A stretch of 64,000 nt of DNA. It comes from Progne subis subis. Lineage: Eukaryota > Chordata > Aves > Passeriformes > Hirundinidae. Positions 32,291-42,791 of this stretch are shown here, in pieces; positions within the stretch are counted from its first letter, which is position 1; every line of letters begins with the position of its first letter. The DNA is taken from NCBI GenBank assembly GCA_022316685.1, contig JAKJHU010000366.1, positions 124,001-188,000 on the forward strand, in the 5' to 3' direction. A program made the position numbers and the translations under genes. Below the pieces are notes generated by a model. That model was given only the letters and a program-made list of their open reading frames with translations. It was not told the origin of the DNA and ran no database searches.

Positions 32291-33515
32291 AGGAAATGGT
32301 GGGGAGGGGTTGGGGACAAAGTCTGATTGACTGACAGCCAGAAGGATCTTGATTTTCATATCTGTTCAGACTGCAGTAGCAGGTGATGGGGGTCAATATG
32401 AATCAGAAATTGCTGATGTCAATCGATAGTGAGGAAAAGAAAACAAGACAAAACAATTCTCTCTGCATTGTCTTCTATACAGTATATCCACTTTGAATAC
32501 GCTTCTGAAATCTGTCTAATTAACCACAGAAAAATTGAAAACTGAAATCATTCCCAGGGCCTTTTATTATTAGGGTGTTTTGAACAAATATTCATTAGCC
32601 TTTGTCACTGAATTCCTGAACTGAAGACCTCAAGAAAGAGGACTCTGGAGTAGTAAAATTCATCAGCAACCTCCAAGGGGCTGAGGATCCATCCTCATCA
32701 GAGCAGGAATGAACAGAAATGGGCACAGCTTTCTGGCTGCCCAGCTTTGGAATGGGTCCTGAGCCTGGAGCAGGAGCAGCTCTGGAGGGCCCCAAGGCCG
32801 GGCTGTTGTGCTGGCCTGGGCAGATGGGATGGCAGCAGGGGCTGCAGAGCTCTCAGCACCTCAGGGAGAGGGGAGCAGGGCACACAGGGAGCCTCCTTTT
32901 CCCTTGGCCCAGCACCTTCCCATGGCTGGGGCTGAGTCCTGTCTGAGCTGCAGCTGCTGCTGTGCCCTTCCGAGGGGCTGAGGCCGTGGGGCCCCTGCCC
33001 AGAGCAGCCTGCCCTGAGCAGAGCTGTGGGGCCAGAGCCGGCTGGGCTGTGCTGGGGAGAGGCCCTTGGTGCTGCCGAGAGCTCAGGGCAGCTGGCAGAG
33101 CTTGGAGGGAGCTGGGCTGGGCTGAGAGAGCCTGCCACAGAAACCATCAGTGTCCATCTCAGCCTGTGTGAGCGTGCAGGGGCAGGACTCAGCCCAGGCC
33201 TTGTGGGGCAGGGCCAGCGCCTGTGGAAGGCATTGAAAACAGGCAAGTGGCCCAGAGAGGAGGCTGCTCTGTGCCCTTGGTGGCATGGACAGAGCAGGAA
33301 GACGGCCCAGGACATTTGTCCACGCCAGCCTCTGTCCCCAGCCATTGCCAGCCCTGGCTGCTCAGCCCAGGTTTGCGGGGCAGTTTGGCTGTGCCCAGCT
33401 CCATCCTCCTGCAGGGCTCAGGGCCTGTTCCCGGCCATGGCCAGCCCTGCCCGGCCTCTCTGCTGGCCCAGAGCCCGGCAGAGCCCGGGGCAGAGCTGTC
33501 TGTGCAGCCCCACAG
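32290..33515 (-). repeat. Duplicated block C, copy on the right arm
   Basis: Inverted relative to 17425-18560. Homology ends near 33515-33520, just where the candidate membrane-protein exon begins, so that exon is not part of the duplication. Confidence 0.8.
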
Positions 33516-33529
33516 GTGGCTGGAAGGGC

Positions 33530-34040
33530 TGGAAGCTGTACCAGGAATGGCCCCTCTGGCTGGGATAAGCCAGCCAGAGGCACGGAAGCGCCCGGAGCAG
33601 CGGGACGAGGCACAGCAGGGCAGGTGGCCTCGCTTGCCCAGCTGCTGCAGGTGCGCCCACAGCGCCCGCCACATGGCAGGATGAAGCGGAGCCCATGTCC
33701 CACGGTGAGCCCGGAGCAGCAGCATCAGCCCCTGCAGCTCCTTGGCCACGCTGACGCAGGGGCCGCAGCTGCCGGGTCCCTTGGGGCAAGTGGCGGGAGC
33801 ATCGGGACACTTCCGAGGGCTTGCGCCAGGCCCGGAGGCCCTGGCAGCCACAGGGGCTCCTGGGCTCCTGCCTGGGCCCCTGGCCCGGCCCCCGAGCTGC
33901 TTGCGCGGCCTCCGAGTCCCGGCCTGCCGGCCCTGCCGTGCCCGGTGGCCAATGACCCAGCGGACAGCCACCGTGGCCAGCAGCAGGGCAAGTGCAGCCA
34001 GCAGGACGCTGACGTCGCTCACGGCTCCGACACGTGCCAT
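33530..34040 (-). CDS. Candidate small membrane-protein exon (hypothetical)
   Basis: From ATG 34040 the frame opens with MARVGAVSDVSVLLAALALL, giving one clear membrane segment at about residues 9-30. A strongly basic, Pro/Gly-rich stretch (residues 32-75) follows, then a Cys-containing region and a Leu-rich helix near CVSVAKELQGLMLLLRAHRG. The frame stays open into block C, so the true end must be a splice site I cannot fix. Overall layout (N-terminal anchor, basic linker, short helical box) loosely recalls SPATA31-type proteins, but that is weak. A TATA box and three CRE-like sites lie just upstream. It could be a non-coding GC-rich stretch with chance coding potential. Confidence 0.35.
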
Positions 34041-34073
34041 CGCCACTGCACTGGCGGCTGTGGGGCCGGCCCG

Positions 34074-34176
34074 CCTTATATAGGGATGGCCCGGTGACCT
34101 CACAATGCTGGGGCCGCCACACGGCGTGACATCACAGCCCAGCCTCACGCCGCTGTCACGCCATTTGTGACCTCAC
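34074..34176 (-). promoter_or_regulatory. TATA box and three CRE-like sites
   Basis: On minus CCTATATAAGG at 34074-34084 lies about 35 bases before ATG 34040. TGACCTCAC, TGACATCAC and TGACCTCAC (as read on plus) occur at 34095-34103, 34127-34135 and 34168-34176. TGACATCA resembles a CRE. A CACGTG E-box is at 34031-34036. If TATA sets the start, the 5' UTR is only about 10-15 bases, which is unusual. Confidence 0.45.
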
Positions 34177-36271
34177 AGCACCGCCTGCCTCAGGGCCGGC
34201 AAGACCCACTCAGGCAGCAGGGCGCTGATGGCCAGGAAAGGCCTGCCACTGAAAATGGGAGCCCAGGCCATGGCAGCCAAGCCCTCCCAGGAGCACGGGC
34301 CAAATCAGGAAGAGCTCAGGTGCCACCAATGCCCAGCCCATGGCTCCCCCAAGGCTGTGGCACTGCGTCCTGGAACAGCCTCTGCGCTGTGCTGGAGAAG
34401 ATCCTGCAGACACAAAGGCGGCTGCAGTTCCCCATGCCCAGGCAGCTCTCCCCACCTGCCTGACAGCTCCAACCCCTTAGCCTATCACTACAATTGCTGG
34501 CACAGAATGCCTCTGCAGCTGCCTTGGAGCTCCTGGCACACACTGCAAGGCACTGGGAGGCCTCCGCACAACCTTCTCTTCTCCAGCCTGAGCACCTCCA
34601 ACTCTCTCTCAAGCTGTCTCCACAGGAGAGCTGCTCACCTTTGCAACCCGCTGGCCTCCTCTGCACTTGCTGCAACACTTGCATGGCCTGATGTGCTGGC
34701 CAAACCAGGAGTGGAAGCCCTGCTCCAGGTCTGGCCCTGCCTGAGCAGCTTCATTCCACAGGCTCAGGCTACGTGTCTGGCTGCTCAGTCCCAGCTGCTG
34801 TAAGTGGGCAGGATTAGTGCTGCCGCTGGATCACCAGAGTGATGGCCACGGCTCGCATGGGCCCGGCCCCATCCCTTGGGCATCTCTGCCGACGGAAAGC
34901 CCAGTCCTGCGTGGGCCACCTGCAGTCTGGCAAGAGGCTGCCCGTGCCAGCCTCTGCTGTCGCCAGGCAGGGGCAGCAGCCGGCCGTGCTAGCGCTGCTT
35001 CCAGCCTGCTGCGAGTCACACAGCGGGAGAGGGACAGCTTGGCTCCAGGCACTGGCCACTCCCGACCCATTGCTGCAAGGCAGCGATGAAAGCGCACGCA
35101 CCCTGGCAAGCAGCTCCGGCAGCTGTGCTGTCCTTCCCCTTGAGGGAAACAGGGACAGCGTGCCCTCAGAGCCCCTGGCTCTCATGGCAGCAGCTCACAC
35201 AGCTGCCCACGAAGCAACAGACACATGTTCTCCGGACACATAAGGAGCTCTGCGTGTCTTTCTTTCCCATTGCTTCATGTGCTCAGGTTGCCCGTCCCTC
35301 TGAGGCACCGGCAAAAGGCCAGCACACACCTTCAGCCCCCACTCCTCATGTGCAACAAGTTCTTCTGCTCTCTTTGGCCTTTCGGCTGTCCTCAGCTGTT
35401 GCTTTCCACTGCCCCACTTGCAGCGTCCTGCGTCCCTTCACTCTGCCCGCTCTTCCCACACAGGCTAGCCCTTCAGTGGAGGTCTGCCTTGTGTCCCCTC
35501 TGCTGCCCACCGTGCCGGCAGGCAGCCGGCATAGCCTTTGGCTTGTGCTGGTTCTTTTGAGAGACCCAGATGACCGTTGATGGCAAAAGGCACCGAGCTT
35601 GCCCTCAGTCCCGGTGCATATCATGGCTTTATTCTGGGCTCCTGCCCTGCCGGCCGCAGCTCTTCCTTAGCTCCTTCCCCGTCCCCGCCGGTGCCAGAGA
35701 GACAGGGCTGCCGGCAGTCGCAGGGCTTTTTCCCAGAGCGGGGAAGGGCCTAGAGGCAGGTCCAAGCCACTCCCCAATCCGGAGAAGGTGGGAGTGGAAC
35801 AGAATTGGGTTCCATTCCAGCCTAGGGGATGGGCGCAGCGAATCAGGGACAAACAAGGTGCTCCACTTTCCAAGGGGAACAGGGAAGAAAACATCACAAA
35901 CACCGAGATCAAGGAAACACAGTATCAACCAAATGAACACACTTTAACACCTGCTCCCACAAGGATGGGCAGCAGAGCGTTTGGCCAAGCAGAGTGGGGC
36001 CGTAACTGTGTCCCTAAAAAGCCTCCAAGCCCTGGTATATGGGTCAGCCCCGCAGGCATCTCTCTCAGAAGGTTGTGAGTGGAAATGACAAAAACACGGG
36101 TGAGGGTTGCACGTGATACTTGCTCAGCCTCAGAGGACAAACAGGAGTTTAAAGCGAGTCGTTGGGAATGGCCCAGCATCCCCAGCCCGTAGGCAAGCCC
36201 AGCCCTGAGCCAGTTCCTGGGAAGAAAAGAGCCCTCTCCCAGCAGGAACACTGCCACAGCTCATTGGGGAA
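34177..36271. other. No gene recognised; diverged CR1 piece at 34550-34700
   Basis: 34550-34700 resembles CR1 in reverse (CTTCTCTTCTCCAGCCTGAG, CTCCACAGGAGAGCTGCTC). The rest has many short frames without domains. A TTTATT at about 35627 could be a minus-strand polyadenylation signal, but no gene is seen to go with it. Confidence 0.4.
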
Positions 36272-36914
36272 TGTCGGGGGGCTTCCCCAACATTCAGGTG
36301 GTTTCAGGGTCTTTTTCCCCTCTGCACAGCTCCGAGCCAAGCCGAAGGAAGAGACGGAGTCTTCAGGTGTAGATTTTTCAAGGTTGCATTTTTCGTTTAT
36401 TGTTTCTTATCTTACAAATTTCTCACAGTCCAACATGATATTTGCAGCTGCATGGACTTCTCACGTCTCCCCCCGAGCTGGGCAGTCCTTAATCTTTTAT
36501 ACTAATTACTACGTGTTCGTTATTTACTATTTCTTACCAATGTCTATCACTATTACTAAAAAGGTCATCTATACACTGACCCAATCCTCACTAACTACTT
36601 TGTGCCAACGTCATAGCAGAAATGGAGTGAGGGAAGGAGAAGGAAGAAGAAGGAGGCAACGCCCCAGATTCTCCATCTTGTCCCCATTCACTCCAATGCT
36701 ATAACCTAAAATTACTATTTTTTCACTCTGTGATAAACTAAACTACTATTTTTCACACTCCCGTGGCCTGCAAACCCTCTCTCAGTTAGGAAGTTTTTCC
36801 CATGGACTGAGATCAAAGCCAATGTCTCTCTGAGCTCTGGGCTGGGGTCTCAGAGCCCCCTGCCCAGGTCTCTGACCCTCCAGGGCAACCAAAGGAATGC
36901 CCTGGACTCCAACA
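36272..36914 (-). repeat. 3' LTR of the class II provirus
   Basis: TGTCGGGGGGCTTCC to CTCCAACA on plus. Nearly the same as 42792-43432 with small indels (for example near 36437 and 36549). Confidence 0.92.
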
Positions 36915-36926
36915 TCTCCCCCTCTG
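36915..36926 (-). other. Polypurine tract of the class II provirus
   Basis: Minus-strand CAGAGGGGGAGA directly before the TGTTGGAG start of the 3' LTR. Confidence 0.8.
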
Positions 36927-36959
36927 TTTGAACTAAAAACACTTCCTTGGCCACTCTGT

Positions 36960-38158
36960 CTATGGCTCGCGTATACATAGAAACAAACACGGCAAAATCA
37001 TGAGAAGGATTACAAGCCTTATAAAATATATATAACTATTTTTAAAAGTTCTTTCCACAGTGATGAAAGGTTAAACAAATTGAACAAACTATCCATCCAT
37101 GACGCAGTTACCTCTCCAAGTTTGTTACACTCTCCTGCAATTGCTGACGTTTTCATGAATGGATTTGGAATGATCTGACAAATTCATGCAGCACATTCCC
37201 TCAAATTCCTCACACCTGCCCGTGGGTCAGCAAAAGGTAATCAATCGCTGCCCTGTTTTGGAGAGTTGCTCGTCTTACACTGTCAATGTCTAACAACATG
37301 TCACTCAGTGCAAGAGAGACAGCTCGGGCATGTTTGCTCAGCCAACAACCCACATGATCCAATTGTGTCAAGGCTGCTCCTGATGCTACCTGTGGGTAAA
37401 AAATTGCAACTGCAATTCTCTGAGCCTTGCTCCATGTGTGAACTTCATCATCACAATTTGGGTCATACATTTGAACTGATCTTTTCCCTCTCTGTTTTAG
37501 TTCTCTATCAGTGTCATGTCGGGTGTTAGCAATGAAAGCATTCCAATGCTGCACGGACCACCTGTGGCATTTGCAGGAATCGCGGGCCAAATTTTGTTCC
37601 CACAAATGAAAAGTTTCCCCTTGGTAACTGAGCTGGAACATGATTGGATGGTTTTTTCAGCATCTTAGTGTAATTACACCAAGATGATGAATTTCTGTAA
37701 AAATTGAGGTTTGGAGTGACGTCTATAGTTTTATTTTTTGCCACTCCAGAAAGGCCGAATTTCACACAGAATTGCATTGGGACTGATCCAAGAATTTCCA
37801 GTTCCTGGGGTTCAAAAGGAGCCACAGGAAGGAATTTCACCCAAACATCCCATTGGTCCACTGGATTTACAATGGACTTTGAAATTTCTGAAGGGATGTT
37901 TTTTGGAATCGGCCATTCGGTCACTGGCAATCCACTAAACATGTTGAGAAAGGTTTCCCTGGTCTTGAGTGTGTCAGGCAGATGGTATCCAAACCTGATG
38001 CATTGGCTAGAGTTTCCCAAACATTCTCTTTTGGTTGAGCCACGGGCAAAACTGCCGCATTGCTCAAGGCAACCAAGAAGAGAATGAGGCATAAGGATAG
38101 TTCTTTCATTTTCAATGACCTTTTTCTCATGGGAATCCCTAAAAATGCAACACACCAA
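36960..38158 (-). pseudogene. env: env remnant, alpharetrovirus-like
   Basis: The surface part is open over 37526-38158 and contains several N-x-S/T sites and Cys residues. The transmembrane part (37210-37641) is in another frame. It shows an RGKR furin-type cleavage motif followed by a region with LQNRAAIDYLLL, a pattern typical of alpharetroviral and related transmembrane subunits. Further stops and shifts follow toward 36960. At least two frameshifts and several stops make it non-functional. It lies between integrase and the polypurine tract, as expected. Confidence 0.8.
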
Positions 38159-38231
38159 GTCCCAAAGAACTCAAGTCCCAGAGTCTTTTTTGCACGTAGA
38201 ACGAAGGGATGTCTGCTGCTCTGACACCAGC

Positions 38232-39256
38232 TCACGTCTGCGTGCCCACTTCTCTTCCTCCGGTCTTGGGGTCCGTCTCTGCTTGCGTCTGGACTCGGTA
38301 CGGTTTCACGTGTCTTGCTGCCAGCCACTTTGGCCCAACTGCTGTGGAGACACAAGCAAATCCCTTGCCCCAAGTTATCAATTTGAATGGTCCTTCAATT
38401 TGACCTGTTTCTGGGTTTCTGACCAAAACTAAAGGGTTTTCCTTCAGTTTTGCTCTCGTGCTGTTTGAAAAATGCCTCATGATTGGTGGAGTTGGCTCTG
38501 TAAAAGAGCCATTGAGAAAATTCAACACATACAAGGCTTTATTCAAGCGCATGTATGGTGTTGCGTCTGCTTCTCCTCTTTTTTGTCTGTCCAAAAGGGA
38601 TTTCAATGTTTGATGTGTTCTTTCAATGATTGCTGACCTGTTGGAGAGTGTGGGATACCAAAGGTATGATGGACACCCCACTCTTCAGGAATTTGTCAAG
38701 CACTTTCCCTATGTATGTTGGTCCGTTGTCTGTTTTGATTTCTTGCGGCACGCCTAAAGATGCAAATGCCTGCAAGAAATGTCGACAAGCGTGTTGTGCT
38801 GTCTCACCTGTGTGCAATGATGCGAAGACTGCACCTGAAAATGTGTCAACTGAAACATGAACATTTTTGAGTTTCCCAAAGGATGGATATTTGTGACATC
38901 AGTTTGCCATAACTGCAAACTGTGCAATCCTCTTGGATTGACTGCTCCCATTGAGCAGGAGGCTGCACAAGCTGGCAATCTGGGCAAGCACTAATGATTT
39001 CTTTTGCCTGACTTTTGGAAATGTGAAAGCCTTCCATTAGTGCTTGAGCATTCTGATGAAAGAATGCATGACTCAATTTTGCCTGTTCAAAAATGTTCGG
39101 TAAAGTCCTTGAAATTGGCATGGTCAATTTGTCTGCGTGTGCATTGCCTTCTGCTAAAAAACCTGGAAGGGATGAATGTGCTCTGATGTGAGAGACAAAG
39201 TATTTATGTTTTCTGTTTTGCAACAATGTCCTCATGCACAGTAAATATGAATACAA
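38232..39256 (-). pseudogene. pol: RNase H end and integrase, class II, frameshifted
   Basis: Begins with the last part of RNase H (HIRAHSSLPGFLAEGNAHAD). Then comes the integrase zinc motif (HAFFHQ then CPDC) and the catalytic core, whose three acidic residues lie in different frames: D in WQTDVT (about 38920), D in KTDNGPTY (about 38730) and E in IIERTHQ (about 38625). The C-terminal DNA-binding part is still readable (PLVLVRNPETGQ, KWLAARHVKPYR). Two frameshifts, near 38900 and 38660, separate the parts. Confidence 0.85.
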
Positions 39257-39554
39257 TTTTCATTGTCAACTTCTCTCAAAAGTGAACTCAAGCTCTTGAC
39301 CACATTAGCTACGTAAGCTGAGTCTGTGATCAAGTTAAAAGGTTGCTGGAACAGCTCAAAAGTTCTGACCACTGCTGCTAATTCTACTATTTGTGGTGAC
39401 TTGTACTATTTTATATCTGATTTCCACTCCCCCGTGATGTCATCTGCCATGTACTTACTGATTTGTGAGTCTTTCTGAGCCGTCGGTAAAAACTGTTATT
39501 GCATCCAACGGCACTCACTTATTTTCGGTTTTTCTCTGAAACTTATTTTTGCTT

Positions 39555-40620
39555 TCAACAGCCTGTGACTTGGGAAATGAATAGTACAAACACTGAGTAA
39601 TCTAACAATGCAATCTGCAAATCCTCTGACTTTTGCAAAGCCCAATCAAAATAATCTTTTTTCAAAGGCAGGTAAATTGTTGTAAAATCTTTGCCTGCCA
39701 TTGTTTGCAGCCTGGTCCTAGCTTTGATGATGATCTGAGCTATCATTTCCAGACTTGAGAGGATCGTCCTCGGAGACCTGTAAGATAAAAAAATCCACTC
39801 TAAAATCAACAATGGGTCTTTCTGTGATGAATCCCACTGAAAAATCAATCCATACAACTGTATTTTTTCCCCCAACACTGCAAGAAAAAAAGGTAAAGAT
39901 GTTACAAAGCGATGTGCCTGTCTCTGCTGGAGGGCTCCAGCAATTTTCTCAAGGGCCTCCCGAGCCTCTGGGGTGAGGCTCCTGGGAGATTTGATGTTAC
40001 TGTCCCCTTTCAAGAGATTGAACAACGGCGCAAGTTCATCATTTGTGATCCCTAAGATGGATCTCATCCAGTTGATTTCCCCCAAAAGTTGTTGCAAATC
40101 CTGTAAGTTGTTAACTTCTGTTTTAATTTCTATTTTCTGTGGTTTCACTGTTTGTTCAGTGATTTTCCATCCTAAGTATTTCCAAGGTGCAATTTCCTGA
40201 ATTTTTGAAGTTGAAATTTCCAAACCTGCATGTTGCACCTCTGTGATCACACAGTCACGAGCTCTCTGCAATTCTTGTTGTGTCGGTGCTGCAATGAGCA
40301 GATCATCCATATAATGAATGATTTTTGCTCCTGGATGTTTCTCTCGAGCTGGAGACAGTGCCCGTGCAACAAACCATTGGCAGATGGTCGGCGAGTTCCG
40401 GAGTCCTTGAGGAAGAACAACCCAATGGTATCTCTGCAGAGGCTCCTCCCTGTTGACACTTGGGATGGAAAAGGCAAATCGAGGAGCATCATCTGGATGA
40501 AGTGGAATGTTGAAAAAACAGTCTTTGAGATCAATGATCACAAGCGGCCAATCTCTCGGAATCATTGAGAGAGATGGAAGCCCCAGCTGAAGTGGTCCCA
40601 TTTCCTCAATGACCTCATTG
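39555..40620 (-). pseudogene. pol: Reverse transcriptase, class II, N-terminally truncated
   Basis: About 348 codons. PLVIIDLKDCFFNIPLHP is the motif A region, LPQGLRNSPTICQ motif B and YMDD the catalytic motif (40302-40313). A thumb/connection follows to about 39560. The finger domain and protease that should precede it are absent; upstream sequence is unrelated by eye. The YMDD and flanking text mark it as betaretrovirus/class II-like. The RNase H domain between 39256 and 39555 is too decayed to read. Confidence 0.9.
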
Positions 40621-40621
40621 A

Positions 40622-41896
40622 TTTTTCTGAAGCATCTGTCCCTGAGAAAAAACTTCGAGAGAAAGAAGATGTGGGATCGTGGCGAAATGCTGTTTCAGTG
40701 AACCTGCGAAAAAACTTGTTCATAAAGTCCTCAGATAACAAAAATGATGAAGCTTGCTGTGCGAACTCAAGTGCCTTTACTCTTGTGGCAGGAATCCCCT
40801 CTGATGCTGTGATTCTGATTATATCTTCATCTGTGATTGACATCTCCTGGTCCTCCTCAACCACATCATCATCCTTCAGCATTGGCAGAGGTTCTCTCGG
40901 CTTCTGTTTGAATCGCTGTTCTGAAGAGGTTGATTTTTTATATGAAACTGGAAAAAAATGATGCAGCGTGGGTGTGTCCTCCCAAACCGATGCTTCGTCA
41001 TGCGACTGATGATCTCCGCGCTCGCTGCCTCTCTGCCCCGCCCCTCGGTGACGTCGGCACACTGACAGCTGTTCTCTGCGGGCTCGGAGTTCTGAAGTAT
41101 CTTTTAAATTCTGGAAAAGCCTGTAAAATCTGAGATATTTTTGGACGCGCGCCCATCCGCAATACCTCAGCAGCTGTCCCTGGATCACCGCACGCAGGCG
41201 GCTCAGGTTCATAGCTGCCCGTGGACGTGATCGGGCTCCGCAGCCCCTGCTGCCTGGGGGTGGTACCCTCAGACTCTCCCCGCCTCGGCCACGCCCCGTC
41301 CCTGCCCGCTCCGTCTCCGCTGGCCCCGCCCCTGCCCATCTCGGCCCGGCGGTCTCCGGCGGGATACCCCGCCCCATCTCACGTTCAAGGTCCGCCCCGT
41401 CTCTTTCGTCATCGGAATCAGCCCCCCCCGAAGAGGAACGCGCCTCGGGCTTTGCCCTGCCCCTGTCGCGCCTGCGCCTGGACCGGCCGCAAGGATTTCT
41501 GGGGTTGTAGTATTCGGCCCGTTCTCGAGCCCTCCCCCGCCGCGGCCCCATCCCCCACAGACTGTTCTCGGCGATCGCACCTCTGTCTCCCGACGCGCCT
41601 TGCAATCGCGTCCCGTCGCCTCCCGCCGCCTCGGCTCCCCCCCGCTCTCGCTCCCCCGCGCAGTCTCGCTCCCCCTCCGCGGTTCTGATGGCACTCGCCC
41701 CTGCTCTTTCGCCCCCCCGTCCTCTCCACCCGCACCCGGTTTTCCCACGGGAAGGGAAAGGAGCAATGGCGAAGGAGGGGTTTGTCGCTGCGGCGACTCT
41801 GGAGGGTAAAGGGACTTCTAGGTGGAGTTCTTCCCCCCCCCTCCGTGTGCGAATGTGGGTTTGTTCTTGGATTGCTTCAAAGAAAAGCATGTCCAA
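40622..41896 (-). other. Unassigned gag-region frame with a CpG-rich segment
   Basis: An open frame of over 400 codons joins the matrix region to RT. Its first half (41230-41760) is very GC- and CpG-rich and would encode an Arg/Gly/Glu-rich, low-complexity sequence. The second half is of ordinary composition, with an acidic stretch (LKDDDVVEEDQEMSITDED). It has no recognisable capsid, zinc-knuckle or protease motif. It may be highly altered gag, or sequence acquired from the host. The frame could be open by chance because GC-rich DNA has few stops. Confidence 0.4.
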
Positions 41897-41942
41897 TCCT
41901 CCTGCTCTGTTGGATGGATCAGAAGCTTCATTTCTCCTGGAA

Positions 41943-42401
41943 TCAATTTTGGGGCTTTTGATGAGCTTTCTGTTGGACCTTGAGATAGTTTTGTTCTTTC
42001 CCCTCCCCTTCTCTTTCCCCTGGGGGATGTGTCAATCCTGGAGTTAGCATGGCTATCTCTTCTGGCTCTGTGCTAACCTCCCTTTGCTTGCTTGGCAGGT
42101 GTCCAACCCCGGACGCTTCCCTGCTATATTCTGTTATAACTTCTAACATAATTCTCCCAGCCGACAAAAGTTTTGCGGCAATTTTATCTTTTCTTGTGGC
42201 ATTATCATAAAGTTTTCTGTTCACTTCCTGCCAAAAACCTGGCTCAAAAAGAAACTGGGTCTCACATTGTGAATAGTTACATTTGACCCATAACATTAGG
42301 GCTCGGAGCTCCTTATCTTTCAGCGCTATATTGTATTTTGATATTATTTCTTTTAACTGTTCTAATATAATAATTCTCTCTTGTGATGTTGTCCCTCCCA
42401 T
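41943..42401 (-). CDS. gag: gag matrix region, class II provirus
   Basis: 153 codons from an ATG giving MGGTTS, a likely N-myristoylation signal. The following helix-rich matrix (EQLKEIISKYNIALKDKELR, LMLWVKCNYS) is typical of betaretrovirus-like Gag. It ends at a stop at 41943. The next part of gag should continue in another frame but is not recognisable. Confidence 0.75.
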   Translation of the reverse strand: MGGTTSQERIIILEQLKEIISKYNIALKDKELRALMLWVKCNYSQCETQFLFEPGFWQEVNRKLYDNATRKDKIAAKLLSAGRIMLEVITEYSREASGVGHLPSKQREVSTEPEEIAMLTPGLTHPPGEREGEGKEQNYLKVQQKAHQKPQN

Positions 42402-42427
42402 GGGTGTGGTGTATTCTGAATCTCACT

Positions 42428-42440
42428 GGTCTTACCAATC
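42428..42440 (-). promoter_or_regulatory. Candidate major splice donor of the class II provirus
   Basis: Minus-strand ATTG|GTAAGA just upstream of the matrix ATG. This is the expected place for the donor used to make env mRNA. Confidence 0.4.
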
Positions 42441-42689
42441 AAAGGTTTGCTGCAGCTCTGGTCCAATTTGTCTCAGAGATGTCCCATGTCTGTCCAGCAA
42501 TCTCAGGATGACGGGTTCCCGGGCCCTGGAAAGCCGTCGTCTGGGACAAAGTGGAACGAGGTGTTCTTCTTTTGGCCAAACAGGTGTTTTTCTTCTCCGG
42601 AGATCTCGCCTGGCAGTTTGATGTTCTGGGAGCTTTTGATTTTCTGCAGAGGTTTTGTGACCTTTTTTCGGTGCTCCTTTTCAGGAGTG

Positions 42690-42789
42690 CGAGTCAGGGA
42701 TGCCAGATGTTGTCCGGCCAGGGACGTAGATGTTTCTGCCCACTCACTCAGAGAAGCCAGGTGTTTCTTTTGCGCAGCCAGGGACGCCA
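42690..42789 (-). repeat. Primer-binding site and two degenerate tandem copies
   Basis: The proper site is at 42772-42789: minus-strand TGGCGTCCCTGGCTGCGC, two bases inside the LTR. It agrees with the complement of the tRNA-Asn 3' end, from memory, at about 16 of 18 positions. Two similar stretches (CCAGGGACGTAGATGTTT and CAGGGATGCCAGATGTTGTC, read on plus) lie at about 42718 and 42695. Confidence 0.65.
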
Positions 42790-42791
42790 GA

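Noticed and set aside
33189..33529. Continuation of the candidate membrane-protein frame into block C
   Set aside because: Block C also exists without that exon and shows no coding constraint, so the frame there is probably fortuitous.
35629..35940. 103-codon minus-strand frame ending at an AATAAA
   Set aside because: The stop overlaps the signal by chance; no upstream exon, domain or promoter seen.
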